Assembly (NCBI GenBank): GCA_002353825.1
Contig: DEKJ01000058.1
Coordinates: forward strand, 1-64,000
DNA length: 64,000 nt
From: Prevotella sp. UBA2725
Lineage (GTDB): Bacteria; Bacteroidota; Bacteroidia; Bacteroidales; Bacteroidaceae
Reading direction: 5' to 3'
Shown: positions 51,721 to 61,100 of the stretch, one piece after another
Layout: the number at the start of each line of letters is the position of its first letter
Position numbering within the stretch: position 1 is the first letter of the stretch
The notes under the pieces: model-generated
What the model saw: only the letters and a program-made list of their open reading frames with translations
Told to the model about the DNA's origin: nothing
The model's database searches: none
Position numbers and translations under genes: made by a program

Positions 51721-53685
51721 CTATTCCTCTGCAATGAACACACTGAAGCTCTGAGCAGGCAGCGTGACGGTGATGTTGGAACCATTGAGAGTTACAGGCT
51801 TTGTCACAGGCTTCACGTTGTCAGGATGCTGCAGGTCGTTTGTATCCGTGAACTTGGCAGTGAGCAATGTCTGTTGAGCAGAGGTGAGCCTTTTCGCACC
51901 CTTGAGGTTGATGCTGACGGTCTGAGGCTGAGTAAGACTGTTACCAATCTTTACGATATATTGTTTCTTATTCTTGTCGAGCACTGCGCTTGCATAGAGC
52001 CCGTTGTCGCCTTTTACGGCGCTGCCGTTCTCAGTCAGTTTCAGCACATTGGTACCTTTGTTTGTACCATAGAGCATCTGTACATACCAGTTGGGTGTAC
52101 GTACGGAGTTAAGGTTGTCGAACCAGATAAGGTCCGGTCTCCACTGCCAGCCATCAACATGGGCGAAGAGCGGTGCATAGGTGGCCTGATAAACGACGTC
52201 GGCATTGCGCTCAAGGCCTGTCATGAAGCAAGCCTCAGAGAGAGCAGCCTCAAAGTCGTTCATAGCCACTGTCGGCTTACCATCCATACCCTTGACGTGA
52301 GAAGCATACTCACCGGCGAACACCTTCGGGCCTTTGCGTGAGTAGTTATCATAACGCCCCGCGTTCTTGAAGAACCAGTCGGGTGATTTATAGTAGTGCT
52401 CGTCGACGAGGTCCACATTGAGCTTGCGCATCTCCTGCCAGCCATAGTCGAAGTCCTTACCTTCTGCAAGAGGACCGGCTGAGCCGCAGATCTTTATTTC
52501 TGGGTGCTTGGCGCGGATCTGCTTCACGAACTCGGCGAGGCGCTCGGGATAGAGTGGTCCCCACTGCTCGTTGCCGATAGCAATCTCCTTGAGGTTGAAT
52601 GGCTTCGGATGGCCCATGTCGGCGCGCAGCTTGCCCCATTTTGTGGTGGTAGCGCCATTGGCAAATTCAATGAGGTCGAGCGCATCATCGATATACGGCT
52701 GCAAGTCTTTCACGGCGACGTGAGCGTTCGGATCCTTGTCACTGTTCTGATACTGGCAGGCGAGGCCTACAGAGAGCACAGGCAGTGGCTCGGCGCCAAT
52801 CTTCTCAGAGAGCAGGAAATATTCATAGAAACCGAGACCGTAGCTCTGATAATAGTTGGGGTAGAGGCGATGCGGGAACGTGTAGTTCCAACGGTTTTCA
52901 TTCAGCGGACGGTTCTCCGGATCGCCCACTGAGTTCTTCCACTGATAGCGTGTGGCAAGGTCAGTACCTTCTACGATGCATCCGCCGGGGAAGCGGAAGA
53001 TGCCCGGATGAAGATCCTCGAGGTCTTTCACGAGGTCAGCACGCAGTCCGTGCCAGTTGTCCTCAGGAAATAGCGATACATAATCGAGGTCGACGGGCTC
53101 ACTGCCTTCGAGGAAGATGCGGAGCAGACCTTTCTGCAACGTCTTGTTGGCAGTAAGGGTCGTAGTGTATTTGTGCCATTTGTTGTCCGTTACCGTGATG
53201 GTCTGCTTGTCCATCGGCACATCGTTGTCATCGACGAGTTCGATGCGAATCTTGGCTTGCTTGCCTTGTAGTTCGTTGAGACGGCCATAGACTGTGAAGT
53301 CATACTTCATGCCTTTCTTTAGGCCCATGCCGAAGAATCCGCGGTTCTCTATGCCACTCTGTTTCTCTTTGTGCCCGCTCGGTGAGATTGTGACATAATG
53401 TGGGTTGCGGGAGAAGGCGGGTTCGTAATCGTTTATGGCAACCTTGCCGAAGGTATTCCAGCCCATGAGATGTTGTGGAAACTCGAAGTTGCGGTTCTCC
53501 ACCATCTCAGCATACAGGCCGCCGTCGGCACCGAAGTTGATATCCTCAAAAAAGATGCCGTACATTGTCGGTTGTACATTGGCGCCAGGCTTGGTCGCAT
53601 CTACGGTCAGCTCGCGCGTCTGTGCGTTAGCCGTTATAGCGAGAGCTGCCGATAGGAGCAAAGATAAGATTCTCTTTCTCTTCAT
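51721..53685 (-). CDS. GH51 alpha-L-arabinofuranosidase
   Basis: A 654-residue exported enzyme: signal peptide (about 1-21, ending ANAQ), an N-terminal carbohydrate-binding-like jelly roll (about 75-185), a TIM barrel with GNEQWGPLYPERL (acid/base glutamate) and VFAGEYASH (nucleophile glutamate), and a C-terminal beta domain ending SFSVFIAEE. It removes arabinose side chains and ends from arabinan products. It converges on the PUL operon and has its own promoter with the same palindrome as the operon. Confidence 0.93.
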   Translation of the reverse strand: MKRKRILSLLLSAALAITANAQTRELTVDATKPGANVQPTMYGIFFEDINFGADGGLYAEMVENRNFEFPQHLMGWNTFGKVAINDYEPAFSRNPHYVTISPSGHKEKQSGIENRGFFGMGLKKGMKYDFTVYGRLNELQGKQAKIRIELVDDNDVPMDKQTITVTDNKWHKYTTTLTANKTLQKGLLRIFLEGSEPVDLDYVSLFPEDNWHGLRADLVKDLEDLHPGIFRFPGGCIVEGTDLATRYQWKNSVGDPENRPLNENRWNYTFPHRLYPNYYQSYGLGFYEYFLLSEKIGAEPLPVLSVGLACQYQNSDKDPNAHVAVKDLQPYIDDALDLIEFANGATTTKWGKLRADMGHPKPFNLKEIAIGNEQWGPLYPERLAEFVKQIRAKHPEIKICGSAGPLAEGKDFDYGWQEMRKLNVDLVDEHYYKSPDWFFKNAGRYDNYSRKGPKVFAGEYASHVKGMDGKPTVAMNDFEAALSEACFMTGLERNADVVYQATYAPLFAHVDGWQWRPDLIWFDNLNSVRTPNWYVQMLYGTNKGTNVLKLTENGSAVKGDNGLYASAVLDKNKKQYIVKIGNSLTQPQTVSINLKGAKRLTSAQQTLLTAKFTDTNDLQHPDNVKPVTKPVTLNGSNITVTLPAQSFSVFIAEE

Positions 53686-53730
53686 GTTTTTTGATTCTTG
53701 TTAGTTTTGTTGTTTTACTTTAGTCTAAGG

Positions 53731-53774
53731 CAAAGTTACAAGAAACTTCTTAAAGAAGGGTGTATATTTACACC
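53731..53774 (-). promoter_or_regulatory. GH51 promoter with the shared PUL palindrome
   Basis: The minus strand has TAACTTTG at 53731-53738 and, 20 bases upstream where a -33 box would be, the palindrome GGTGTA-TATT-TACACC (53759-53774, plus-strand reading). Confidence 0.6.
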
Positions 53775-53843
53775 ATTTTTGAAGGAAATGCGTTTATTCC
53801 AATCTTTTTCTCGTTTTTTCCACGGTAACTGCAAGGTATAAAC

Positions 53844-53880
53844 TAAAAAAGGCCGTGACATTCTTGCGAAGTCCGGCCTT
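53844..53880 (-). terminator. Terminator of serS
   Basis: AAGGCCG (53849-53855) pairs with CGGCCTT (53874-53880); on the minus strand it is followed by a run of T. It lies 75 bases after the serS stop. Confidence 0.75.
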
Positions 53881-53954
53881 GGCGATATTGGCACCTCAAA
53901 GGTACCTGATAAAGAGTGTTCTTTAAGAAGTGTTCTTATATGAAATAAGCTTAT

Positions 53955-55244
53955 TTAGTCGTTCTTGTCATCGAGCATCTCGAAACCACAGTAAGGAACG
54001 AGCACCTTCGGCACGCGAATACCCTCCGGTGTCTGGTTGTTCTCCAGGATGGTAGCAACGATACGCGGCAGGGCGAGAGCAGAGCCGTTGAGCGTATGGC
54101 AGAGCTCAATCTTCTTGCTGTCAGCACGACGGAAGCGGCAATGCAGACGGTTTGCCTGGTAGCTTTCGAAGTTACTTGTTGAACTTACCTCGAGCCAGCG
54201 CTTCTGAGCAGCCGACCATGTCTCGAAATCGACGCAGATGCTGGAGGTGAAACTCATGTCACCGCCGCAGAGCAGCAGGAGATGATAAGGAAGCTCGAGC
54301 TTCTTCAGCAGACCCTCTACGTGGTCAAGCATCTCGTGCCAGGACTGGTAGGAGTGTTCAGGAGTATCGATGCGTACAATCTCCACCTTGTCGAACTGAT
54401 GCAGACGGTTCAGACCGCGTACGTCCTTACCATAAGAGCCAGCCTCACGACGGAAGCAAGCAGAGTAAGCGCAGCACTTGATAGGCAGGTCTTTCTCATC
54501 GAGAATCTCATCGCGGAAGAGGTTCGTTACAGGTACTTCTGCTGTTGGGATGAGGAAGAGGTTATCGAGGTTGGCATGATACATCTGCCCCTCCTTGTCA
54601 GGAAGCTGACCTGTGCCGTAGCCGGAAGCCTCATTAACAACGTAAGGCGGCTGAATCTCAGTGTAGCCAGCCTTGCGAGCCTCGTCGAGGAAGAAAGCCT
54701 CGAGTGCACGCTGGAAACGAGCCATCTTACCGATATAGACCGGGAAACCTGCACCTGTAATCTTCACACCGAGATCGAAGTCTACGAGATGGAACTTCTT
54801 CAGCAGATCCCAGTGGCACAGAGCGCCTTCTGGAAGTTCAGGAATGACACCACCCTCTTTGATGACGACGTTGCTGGAAGCATCCTTACCCTCCGGCACT
54901 TTGTCGTTAGGAATGTTAGGGATGTCGAGCAGCTCATGGGTCATGTCAGCCTGAGCCTTGTCGTAGAGCTCCTGCAGAGCCTTGTCGTCAGCCTTGAGGT
55001 CAGCAACTTGCGCCTTGATCTTCTCAGCCTCGTCCTTCTTGCCTTGCTTCATCAGTCCGCCAATCTGCTTGGAGAGCTGGTTCTGCTGCTGCTTGTTTGC
55101 ATCAAGTTTCTGTTGCGCCTCGCGGCGTATCTTGTCGTATTCGAGTACCTTCTCTACGGCCTCGCGAGCGTTGGGGAAATGTTTCTTCTCAAGTCCCTTG
55201 ACAACGCGCTCCGTTTCCTCTGTAATGAGTTTTAATGTAAGCAT
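53955..55244 (-). CDS. serS: Seryl-tRNA synthetase
   Basis: A 429-residue class II synthetase: an N-terminal coiled-coil arm (about 30-105, Lys/Glu/Gln-rich), motif 2 (SACFRREAGSYGKDVRGLNR), and motif 3 (SALALPRIVATILENNQ). It charges tRNA-Ser, one of which lies at 11.7 kb. Transcribed alone, with a -7 element at 55283-55290. Confidence 0.97.
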   Translation of the reverse strand: MLTLKLITEETERVVKGLEKKHFPNAREAVEKVLEYDKIRREAQQKLDANKQQQNQLSKQIGGLMKQGKKDEAEKIKAQVADLKADDKALQELYDKAQADMTHELLDIPNIPNDKVPEGKDASSNVVIKEGGVIPELPEGALCHWDLLKKFHLVDFDLGVKITGAGFPVYIGKMARFQRALEAFFLDEARKAGYTEIQPPYVVNEASGYGTGQLPDKEGQMYHANLDNLFLIPTAEVPVTNLFRDEILDEKDLPIKCCAYSACFRREAGSYGKDVRGLNRLHQFDKVEIVRIDTPEHSYQSWHEMLDHVEGLLKKLELPYHLLLLCGGDMSFTSSICVDFETWSAAQKRWLEVSSTSNFESYQANRLHCRFRRADSKKIELCHTLNGSALALPRIVATILENNQTPEGIRVPKVLVPYCGFEMLDDKND

Positions 55245-55282
55245 AACGCTGTATGTTTTTTAAGTATTTACTTTCTTGGATG

Positions 55283-55290
55283 CAAAGGTA
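55283..55290 (-). promoter_or_regulatory. -7 element of serS
   Basis: The minus strand reads TACCTTTG, 39 bases before the ATG. Confidence 0.55.
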
Positions 55291-55323
55291 CAAAGAATCT
55301 CTTAGTTATTGCTTTTTTTGAGA

Positions 55324-55357
55324 TAAAAAAAGCGGGGCAGGAATTCCTGCTCCGCTT
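55324..55357 (-). terminator. Terminator of the OmpA-family gene
   Basis: AAGCGGGGCAGGAA pairs with TTCCTGCTCCGCTT (one mismatch); the minus strand continues with seven T. It lies about 25 bases after the stop codon. Confidence 0.8.
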
Positions 55358-55379
55358 ATATAGAAGTGAATGATATTGT

Positions 55380-56474
55380 TTACTTCACGTAAACGACAGC
55401 CAGACGGTTAGATGTAACACCCTGTACACCCTTACCAGAAGCGCTGTCAACGATGACGCCGCGAGACTTCAAGTAGTTAGCAACAACATCTGCACGAGCC
55501 TGTGACAGACGATCGTTGAGCTCCTTCGGACCCTCAGGAGAAGCTGTACCAACAACTTCCACGTGGCTACCACTCTTGATCTTGTTAAGAGCCTTCTTCA
55601 TGTCAGGTACAAGAGCAGACTTGCCCTGCTGGAAGGTTACGAAGAAGAGGTTGTCGATGCGGACAGTATTTGTCTTAGTTGTCTCTTTCTCAACAGGAAC
55701 TTCCTTCACGACTTCCTTGATGACCTCCTTAGGCTTCTGAGCGAGCTGAGCACGGAGATCGTTGATCTCGTTGTTGGCTGCTGTGAGATCCAGAGTCTTG
55801 AAGTTGTGAGTGCCGTTAGATGTTTTGAACTTGTAGTTGACACCAACCTGCAGAGCGAGCTGAGCAGCACGCTTGTCCATCTGAACAGCATCGTTTGGTC
55901 CGTGAGTGAGGTTCCAATAAATACCCGGCTCAACATAAATCTGCCAAGGCTTGCTGGCACCACCGAGATCCCAGTTGAAGGTCATTGAAGTCTTAGCGGT
56001 GAAGTCATTGTTGTCACCCCAGTTGTGAGGATCGTTGATATGACCTTTATCGCCATAGTATTTTATCATACCGATACCGAACTCAGAACCAACGGTAAAT
56101 ACCTTGTTCTCGTTGTAACCGAGGAAGAGGTTCGTCCAGTTGATAGTTCCGTTCAAACCGATGTTGAATGTCTTGAAGAAGGTTTTCGAATCGAGAACCA
56201 TGTTCTCAGGAATCTGTGCAACGAAACGGTTATCTCCGAAACTTGTAAGAGCTTCGATGTTGGCACCGAAGACTGGAGAGAAGTTCTTACCCAGCTTCAA
56301 ACCAAAGTTTGGATTGAGTGGGAACATGTGATTAAAAGTAAGCGGGGTAGAAACGCCTACCTTTGCTCCCAAGTACCAGTTGTCGAAGAACTTGGAAGTC
56401 TGCAACCCTGTCTGGGCTTTGGCGCCTCCAAGGCCCATAGCGACGAAAGCCGCTGCTAAGAGGATCTTTTTCAT
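55380..56474 (-). CDS. OmpA-family outer-membrane protein
   Basis: A 364-residue protein: signal peptide (MKKILLAAAFVAMGLGGAKAQ), an eight-stranded-type barrel (about 25-215), a short helical linker with KEVIKEVVKEVPVEKET repeats, and a C-terminal OmpA peptidoglycan-binding domain (VEVVGTASPEGPKELNDRLS, QARADVVANYLKSRG). It links the outer membrane to the wall. It is an abundant-type single gene with a -7 element at 56523-56530. Confidence 0.93.
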   Translation of the reverse strand: MKKILLAAAFVAMGLGGAKAQTGLQTSKFFDNWYLGAKVGVSTPLTFNHMFPLNPNFGLKLGKNFSPVFGANIEALTSFGDNRFVAQIPENMVLDSKTFFKTFNIGLNGTINWTNLFLGYNENKVFTVGSEFGIGMIKYYGDKGHINDPHNWGDNNDFTAKTSMTFNWDLGGASKPWQIYVEPGIYWNLTHGPNDAVQMDKRAAQLALQVGVNYKFKTSNGTHNFKTLDLTAANNEINDLRAQLAQKPKEVIKEVVKEVPVEKETTKTNTVRIDNLFFVTFQQGKSALVPDMKKALNKIKSGSHVEVVGTASPEGPKELNDRLSQARADVVANYLKSRGVIVDSASGKGVQGVTSNRLAVVYVK

Positions 56475-56522
56475 AATTGTGAAAATTATTAAGTTAAACT
56501 AATCACTAGTTGAAATCCGACG

Positions 56523-56530
56523 CAAAGTTA
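56523..56530 (-). promoter_or_regulatory. -7 element of the OmpA-family gene
   Basis: The minus strand reads TAACTTTG, 49 bases before the start codon. Confidence 0.5.
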
Positions 56531-56625
56531 GTCTATTTTTTCCAATTATCAGTCTTTTATACTAAAAATATTCGTGGTTTTGTGTTATTTTTATCCTTTG
56601 ACATTGTAATATAATAATTATTTCA

Positions 56626-56658
56626 GGAAAAAGGCAGAATACCCACTGGTATCCTGCC
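56626..56658 (-). terminator. Terminator of the gltBD operon
   Basis: A 12-base stem with one mismatch, AGGCAG/CTGCCT (56632-56658), around a CACT loop; the minus strand continues with TTTTTCC. It lies 30 bases after the gltD stop codon. Confidence 0.7.
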
Positions 56659-56687
56659 TCTGCTAAAATTATAAATTGATAGGTAGG

Positions 56688-58100
56688 TTACTTTCTCAAG
56701 TAACCATCCACTTCAGCAGCTACTTTTCTGCCGCTTGCCAGTGCGCGTACCACAAGACTTGCACCATTGGCAGCATCACCGGCTACGAAGACGTTGGCCG
56801 GATATTCGGGTTGTTGAGGTCTGAGGAAGCCCATAGCGAGCAGGACCATGTCTGCCTTGATGACCTCCGGATCCTTAGCAGGCTTCATAATAGGACGACC
56901 ACCATTAGGGTTCGGCTCCCACGTGATCTCTTGCACCTTCACGCCAGTCAGCTTTCCATTCTTTCCGAGGAACTCGAGCGAGTTGATATTCCACCGACGG
57001 ATGCAGCCTTCCTCATGGGCAAAGGTTGTCTTCAGCGTGCGAGGCCAGTTTGGCCAAGGATTCTTCGGATCGTCCGGACCATCGACAGGTTTCGGCATGA
57101 TCTCAATCTGAGTCACGCTCTTTGACCCCTGGCGGTGAGCGGTACCGATACAGTCGGAACCTGTGTCACCACCACCGATGACCAAAACATCCTTGCCTTT
57201 GGCATTGACAAGCTTGTCTTTGGGGATATCCTCGCCCATCAGGATTCTGTTCTGTTGAGAAAGCATCTCAAGGGCAAAGTAGACACCTTTCAAGTCACGT
57301 CCTGGAATCTTAAGGTCACGGGCCTGAGGAGTACCTGTGCAGACAACAACTGCGTCGTACTCTTTGGACAACTGTTCGATAGTTGTCTTCTTCGTATTCT
57401 CCAGCGTGTTATCATTCTGAATGCATACCGGTTCTGTAGGATTGACAGGCACGAGCATGACACCGAACTCGAACTTGATGCCTTCCTGCTTGAGGATATC
57501 CATCTTACGGTCGATGATAGCTTTGTTGAGCTTAAAGTTAGGAATACCGAAGCGGAGCAAGCCACCGGCATCTTCGCGTGCATCAAACACCGTCACCTCA
57601 TAGCCTTTCTGATTGAGCTGTGTAGCAACACTGAGTCCCGAAGGACCAGCTCCGACGACAGCCACTTTCTTGCCGTTACGTGTGGGGATATGAGGATGTA
57701 CGAAGTCCTCATTGTAAGCATATTCAGCAATAGCGGCCTCGTTCTCACGGTTCGTTGTCGGCTCATGCTCCATCAGATTGAGCACGCAGGCCTTCTCGCA
57801 GAGTCCTGGGCAGACACGGCCTGTGAACTCAGGAAAGTCGTTGGTCTCACTCAGGAGCTCATAAGCGAGCTTCCAGTCACCTTTGTAGAGCGCGTCGTTC
57901 CATTCCGGCATCTTATTGTGCAGCGGACAAGCCCAGTGGCAGAAAGGTACGCCGCAGTCCATGCAGCGGCTTGCCTGCAGCTGCCGGTCACGAGAGTTGA
58001 GCGTCTGCTCCACCTCACCGAAATCATGTATTCTATCGTGTATTGGACGGTAGCCGGCTTCTTTCCGCTCTACCTCCAAAAATCCTCTTGGATTACCCAT
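56688..58100 (-). CDS. gltD: Glutamate synthase small subunit
   Basis: A 470-residue flavoprotein: N-terminal cysteines for two [4Fe-4S] clusters (SRCMDCGVPFCHWACPLHNK, GRVCPGLCEKACVLN), an FAD-binding site (VAVVGAGPSGLSVATQLNQK) and an NAD(P)H-binding site (VLVIGGGDTGSDCIGTAHRQ). It supplies electrons to GltB, which makes two glutamates from glutamine and 2-oxoglutarate. It lies 45 bases after gltB, separated by an AT-rich duplicated TTAATTACTAATTA. Confidence 0.96.
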   Translation of the reverse strand: MGNPRGFLEVERKEAGYRPIHDRIHDFGEVEQTLNSRDRQLQASRCMDCGVPFCHWACPLHNKMPEWNDALYKGDWKLAYELLSETNDFPEFTGRVCPGLCEKACVLNLMEHEPTTNRENEAAIAEYAYNEDFVHPHIPTRNGKKVAVVGAGPSGLSVATQLNQKGYEVTVFDAREDAGGLLRFGIPNFKLNKAIIDRKMDILKQEGIKFEFGVMLVPVNPTEPVCIQNDNTLENTKKTTIEQLSKEYDAVVVCTGTPQARDLKIPGRDLKGVYFALEMLSQQNRILMGEDIPKDKLVNAKGKDVLVIGGGDTGSDCIGTAHRQGSKSVTQIEIMPKPVDGPDDPKNPWPNWPRTLKTTFAHEEGCIRRWNINSLEFLGKNGKLTGVKVQEITWEPNPNGGRPIMKPAKDPEVIKADMVLLAMGFLRPQQPEYPANVFVAGDAANGASLVVRALASGRKVAAEVDGYLRK

Positions 58101-58110
58101 ATCTTAATGT

Positions 58111-58145
58111 TTAATTACTAATTAGAAATTATTAATTACTAATTA
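58111..58145. repeat. AT-rich direct repeat in the gltB-gltD spacer
   Basis: TTAATTACTAATTA occurs at 58111-58124 and 58132-58145, 21 bases apart, filling most of the spacer. No gene or clear regulatory site is recognised. Confidence 0.6.
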
Positions 58146-61100
58146 TTAATAGTCTCTCTGGATGTCAGAGATCTTCTGTTGGAGTTTCTTCACTTGCTCT
58201 TCCTGCAGCACACGCTTGTACTCGATAGGCACTACCTGGATGAAGTCTTCTACGTAGCGGTTCCAGTCGTCGAGCATTGTGCGGGCGAGCTTAGAGCCTG
58301 TGTAGAGGTAGTGCTGGCGGATGAGTTCATGCAGTTCCTTACGATAGGTGGTGTCTTCCACAAGGTTGATCTCCACCATACCCATGTTACAGTAGTAGTC
58401 GAAGTTGTGGTCTTTGTCCCAGACGTAAGCCACACCACCAGACATACCTGCGGCGAAGTTACGGCCTGTCTTTCCGAGGACTACGACACGACCGCCGGTC
58501 ATGTACTCACAGCAGTGGTCACCGGCTCCTTCAACGACAGCGATGGCGCCAGAGTTTCTCACAGCAAAGCGCTCACCGACCTTACCGTTGACATAGAGCT
58601 CACCGGTTGTAGCACCATAGAGACCCGTGTTACCGGCGATGATGTTATCCTCTGCATTGAAGTTGGAGCGGATTGGCGGCAGAATACTGATACGGCCGCC
58701 GGAGAGACCTTTGGCGAAGTAGTCGTTGGTCTCACCCTCAAGTTTGAAGTTGACACCGTGGACGAGGAATGCACCGAAGCTCTGACCTGCAGAACCCTTG
58801 AAGCGTACGTTGATGGTATCCTCGGGGAGGCCTTCCTCACCATATTTTTCAGCGATGATACCTGAGAGCATTGCACCCACGGCGCGGTTCGTGTTGCGGA
58901 TGGCGAAGTCGAGGTTCACCTCTTCCTTATCCTGGATGGACTTCTGTGCGTTGGCAATGATTTGCTGATCGAGGAGGTCGTGCAGCTCGTGGTCCTGCGT
59001 CTTTGTGCAGTAGAGGCTGACGTCGCCCGTCTCTTTCTTCTCCATGCGAGAGAAGTCGAGGCTGTCCCATTTAGCCTGTGTCTTCGGCAGAACCGGAGCC
59101 CAGATTTTGGAGGTATCACGCTTGGTGAGCAGTTCGGTATGACCAACGATGTCGTTGAGACTCGTAAAGCCCATCTCTGCGAGATATTCGCGCACATGCT
59201 GAGCCAGGAATGTAAAGTAGTTGATGACATAGTGGTAATCGCCACGGAAATGCTTGCGGAGGCGCTCATCCTGTGTTGCCACACCCATCGGGCAGGTGTT
59301 GGACGAGCACTTACGCATCATGACGCAACCGAGGGTGATCAGCGGAGCTGTACCGAAGCCGAACTCCTCAGCACCGAGCAGCGCCATGATGATGACGTCG
59401 CGCGCCGACTTCATCTGACCATCGACCTGCAGGCGGGTTAGCGAGCGCAGACCGTTCTTGACGAGTGTCTGCTGGGTCTCAGCGATACCGATCTCAGGTG
59501 AGATACCTGCGAAACGCATGGAGGAAGCAGGACTTGCACCTGTACCACCTTCCGCACCGGAGACGACCACGAGGTCTGCCTTAGCCTTGACGACACCGGC
59601 AGCAATCGTACCGACACCGCTCTCTGCTACGAGCTTCACGCTGATGGCAGCCTTCGGGTTGACGTTCTTCAGATCGAAGATGAGCTGCTTCAGATCCTCG
59701 ATAGAGTAGATATCGTGATGAGGCGGTGGAGAGATCAGGGAGATGCCAGGAATAGAGTTACGGGTCTTGGCAATGATCTGATTGACCTTGAAGCCAGGAA
59801 GCTGACCACCCTCACCAGGCTTAGCACCCTGAGCGACCTTAATCTGAATCTCCTCAGCGTTGACAAGATATTCTGTTGTCACACCGAAACGACCGGAAGC
59901 TACCTGCTTGGTCTTGGAAGAGAGGCTGATGCCGTCTACCGTCTTGTGGTAGCGCTCATTATCCTCACCACCTTCACCGGTGTTGGAGCGGGAACCAAGT
60001 TTGTTCATTGCCAAGCAGAGCGCCTCATGCGCCTCTGCAGACAGGGCACCGAACGACATGGCACCGGTAACGAAGTGCTTGACGATCTTCTCGACAGGCT
60101 CTACCTTGTCGATATCTATCGGGTTGCGTTTCCAGTCGAGGAAGTCACGCAGGAACAGCGGTTCCGGCTTGTTATCAACGAGATTCTCGAACTTCTTGAA
60201 CAGTTCGTAGTTGCCGGTACGTGTAGCGAGCTGCAGCGTAGCGATTGTCTCCGGGTTCCAGGCGTGTTTGATACCATCCTCACGCCAGTGGAACTGTCCG
60301 AGGTTAGGCAGCGGACGCTCAACGTCCATCTGCTCCTCGCGGATAGCCTTGTCGTGATAAGCTTTTGCATCGCGGGCGATAGTGTCGAGGCCGATACCGC
60401 CGACAGTACTCGTCTCTGTGCCGAAGTAGGTGCGGAGCAGGCCCTCTGACAGACCGATGGACTCGAAGATCTGAGCACCACGGTAAGAGCGGATTGTAGA
60501 AATACCCATCTTAGCCATGATTTTCAGCAAGCCCTTCTTCACAGCATTGATATAGTTGGCCTCTGCCGTTGCATAGTTCTCCTGGATCTTGCCTTTCTTG
60601 ACGAGGTCGTCGAGGATAGCATAGACCATGTACGGGCACAAGGCAGAAGCACCATAGCCCAAGAGCAGGGCAGCATGCATCACCTCGCGGATCTCACCGC
60701 TCTCCACGATCAGGGCTGTCTGCACACGCTTACCTGCATCAATGAGGTAGTGGTGTACGGCGCTCACTGCGAGCAGCGAAGGAATGGCGACATGATCCTT
60801 GTCGACGTCGCGGTCGGAGAGGATGATATAGTTGTAGCCTTCATCCACACTCTGTTCTGCATCGTGGCAGAGCTTGTCGAGTGCCTCACGCAGTGCCTCG
60901 CCCGGATGCTCCGAGTTTTCGTCAGACGGTGTGAACGTGATGCTGAGTTTGCGTGTGTTGAAGCCTTTATAGCGAATGTTCTGAAGAATGTCGAGCTGAC
61001 TGTTTGTCAGGATCGGGTGGGGCAGACGCACCATCTTACAGTTGGTCTCGTTCGGGTTGAGAATGCCTGTACCCACACGGCCGATATACTCCGCAAGACT

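Noticed and set aside
54282..55235. A 317-residue open frame antisense to serS
   Set aside because: Leucine/valine-rich composition mirrors the serS coding strand; no independent evidence.
57135..58121. A 328-residue open frame antisense to gltD
   Set aside because: Entirely opposite to the conserved gltD frame, with no signal, domain or promoter of its own.
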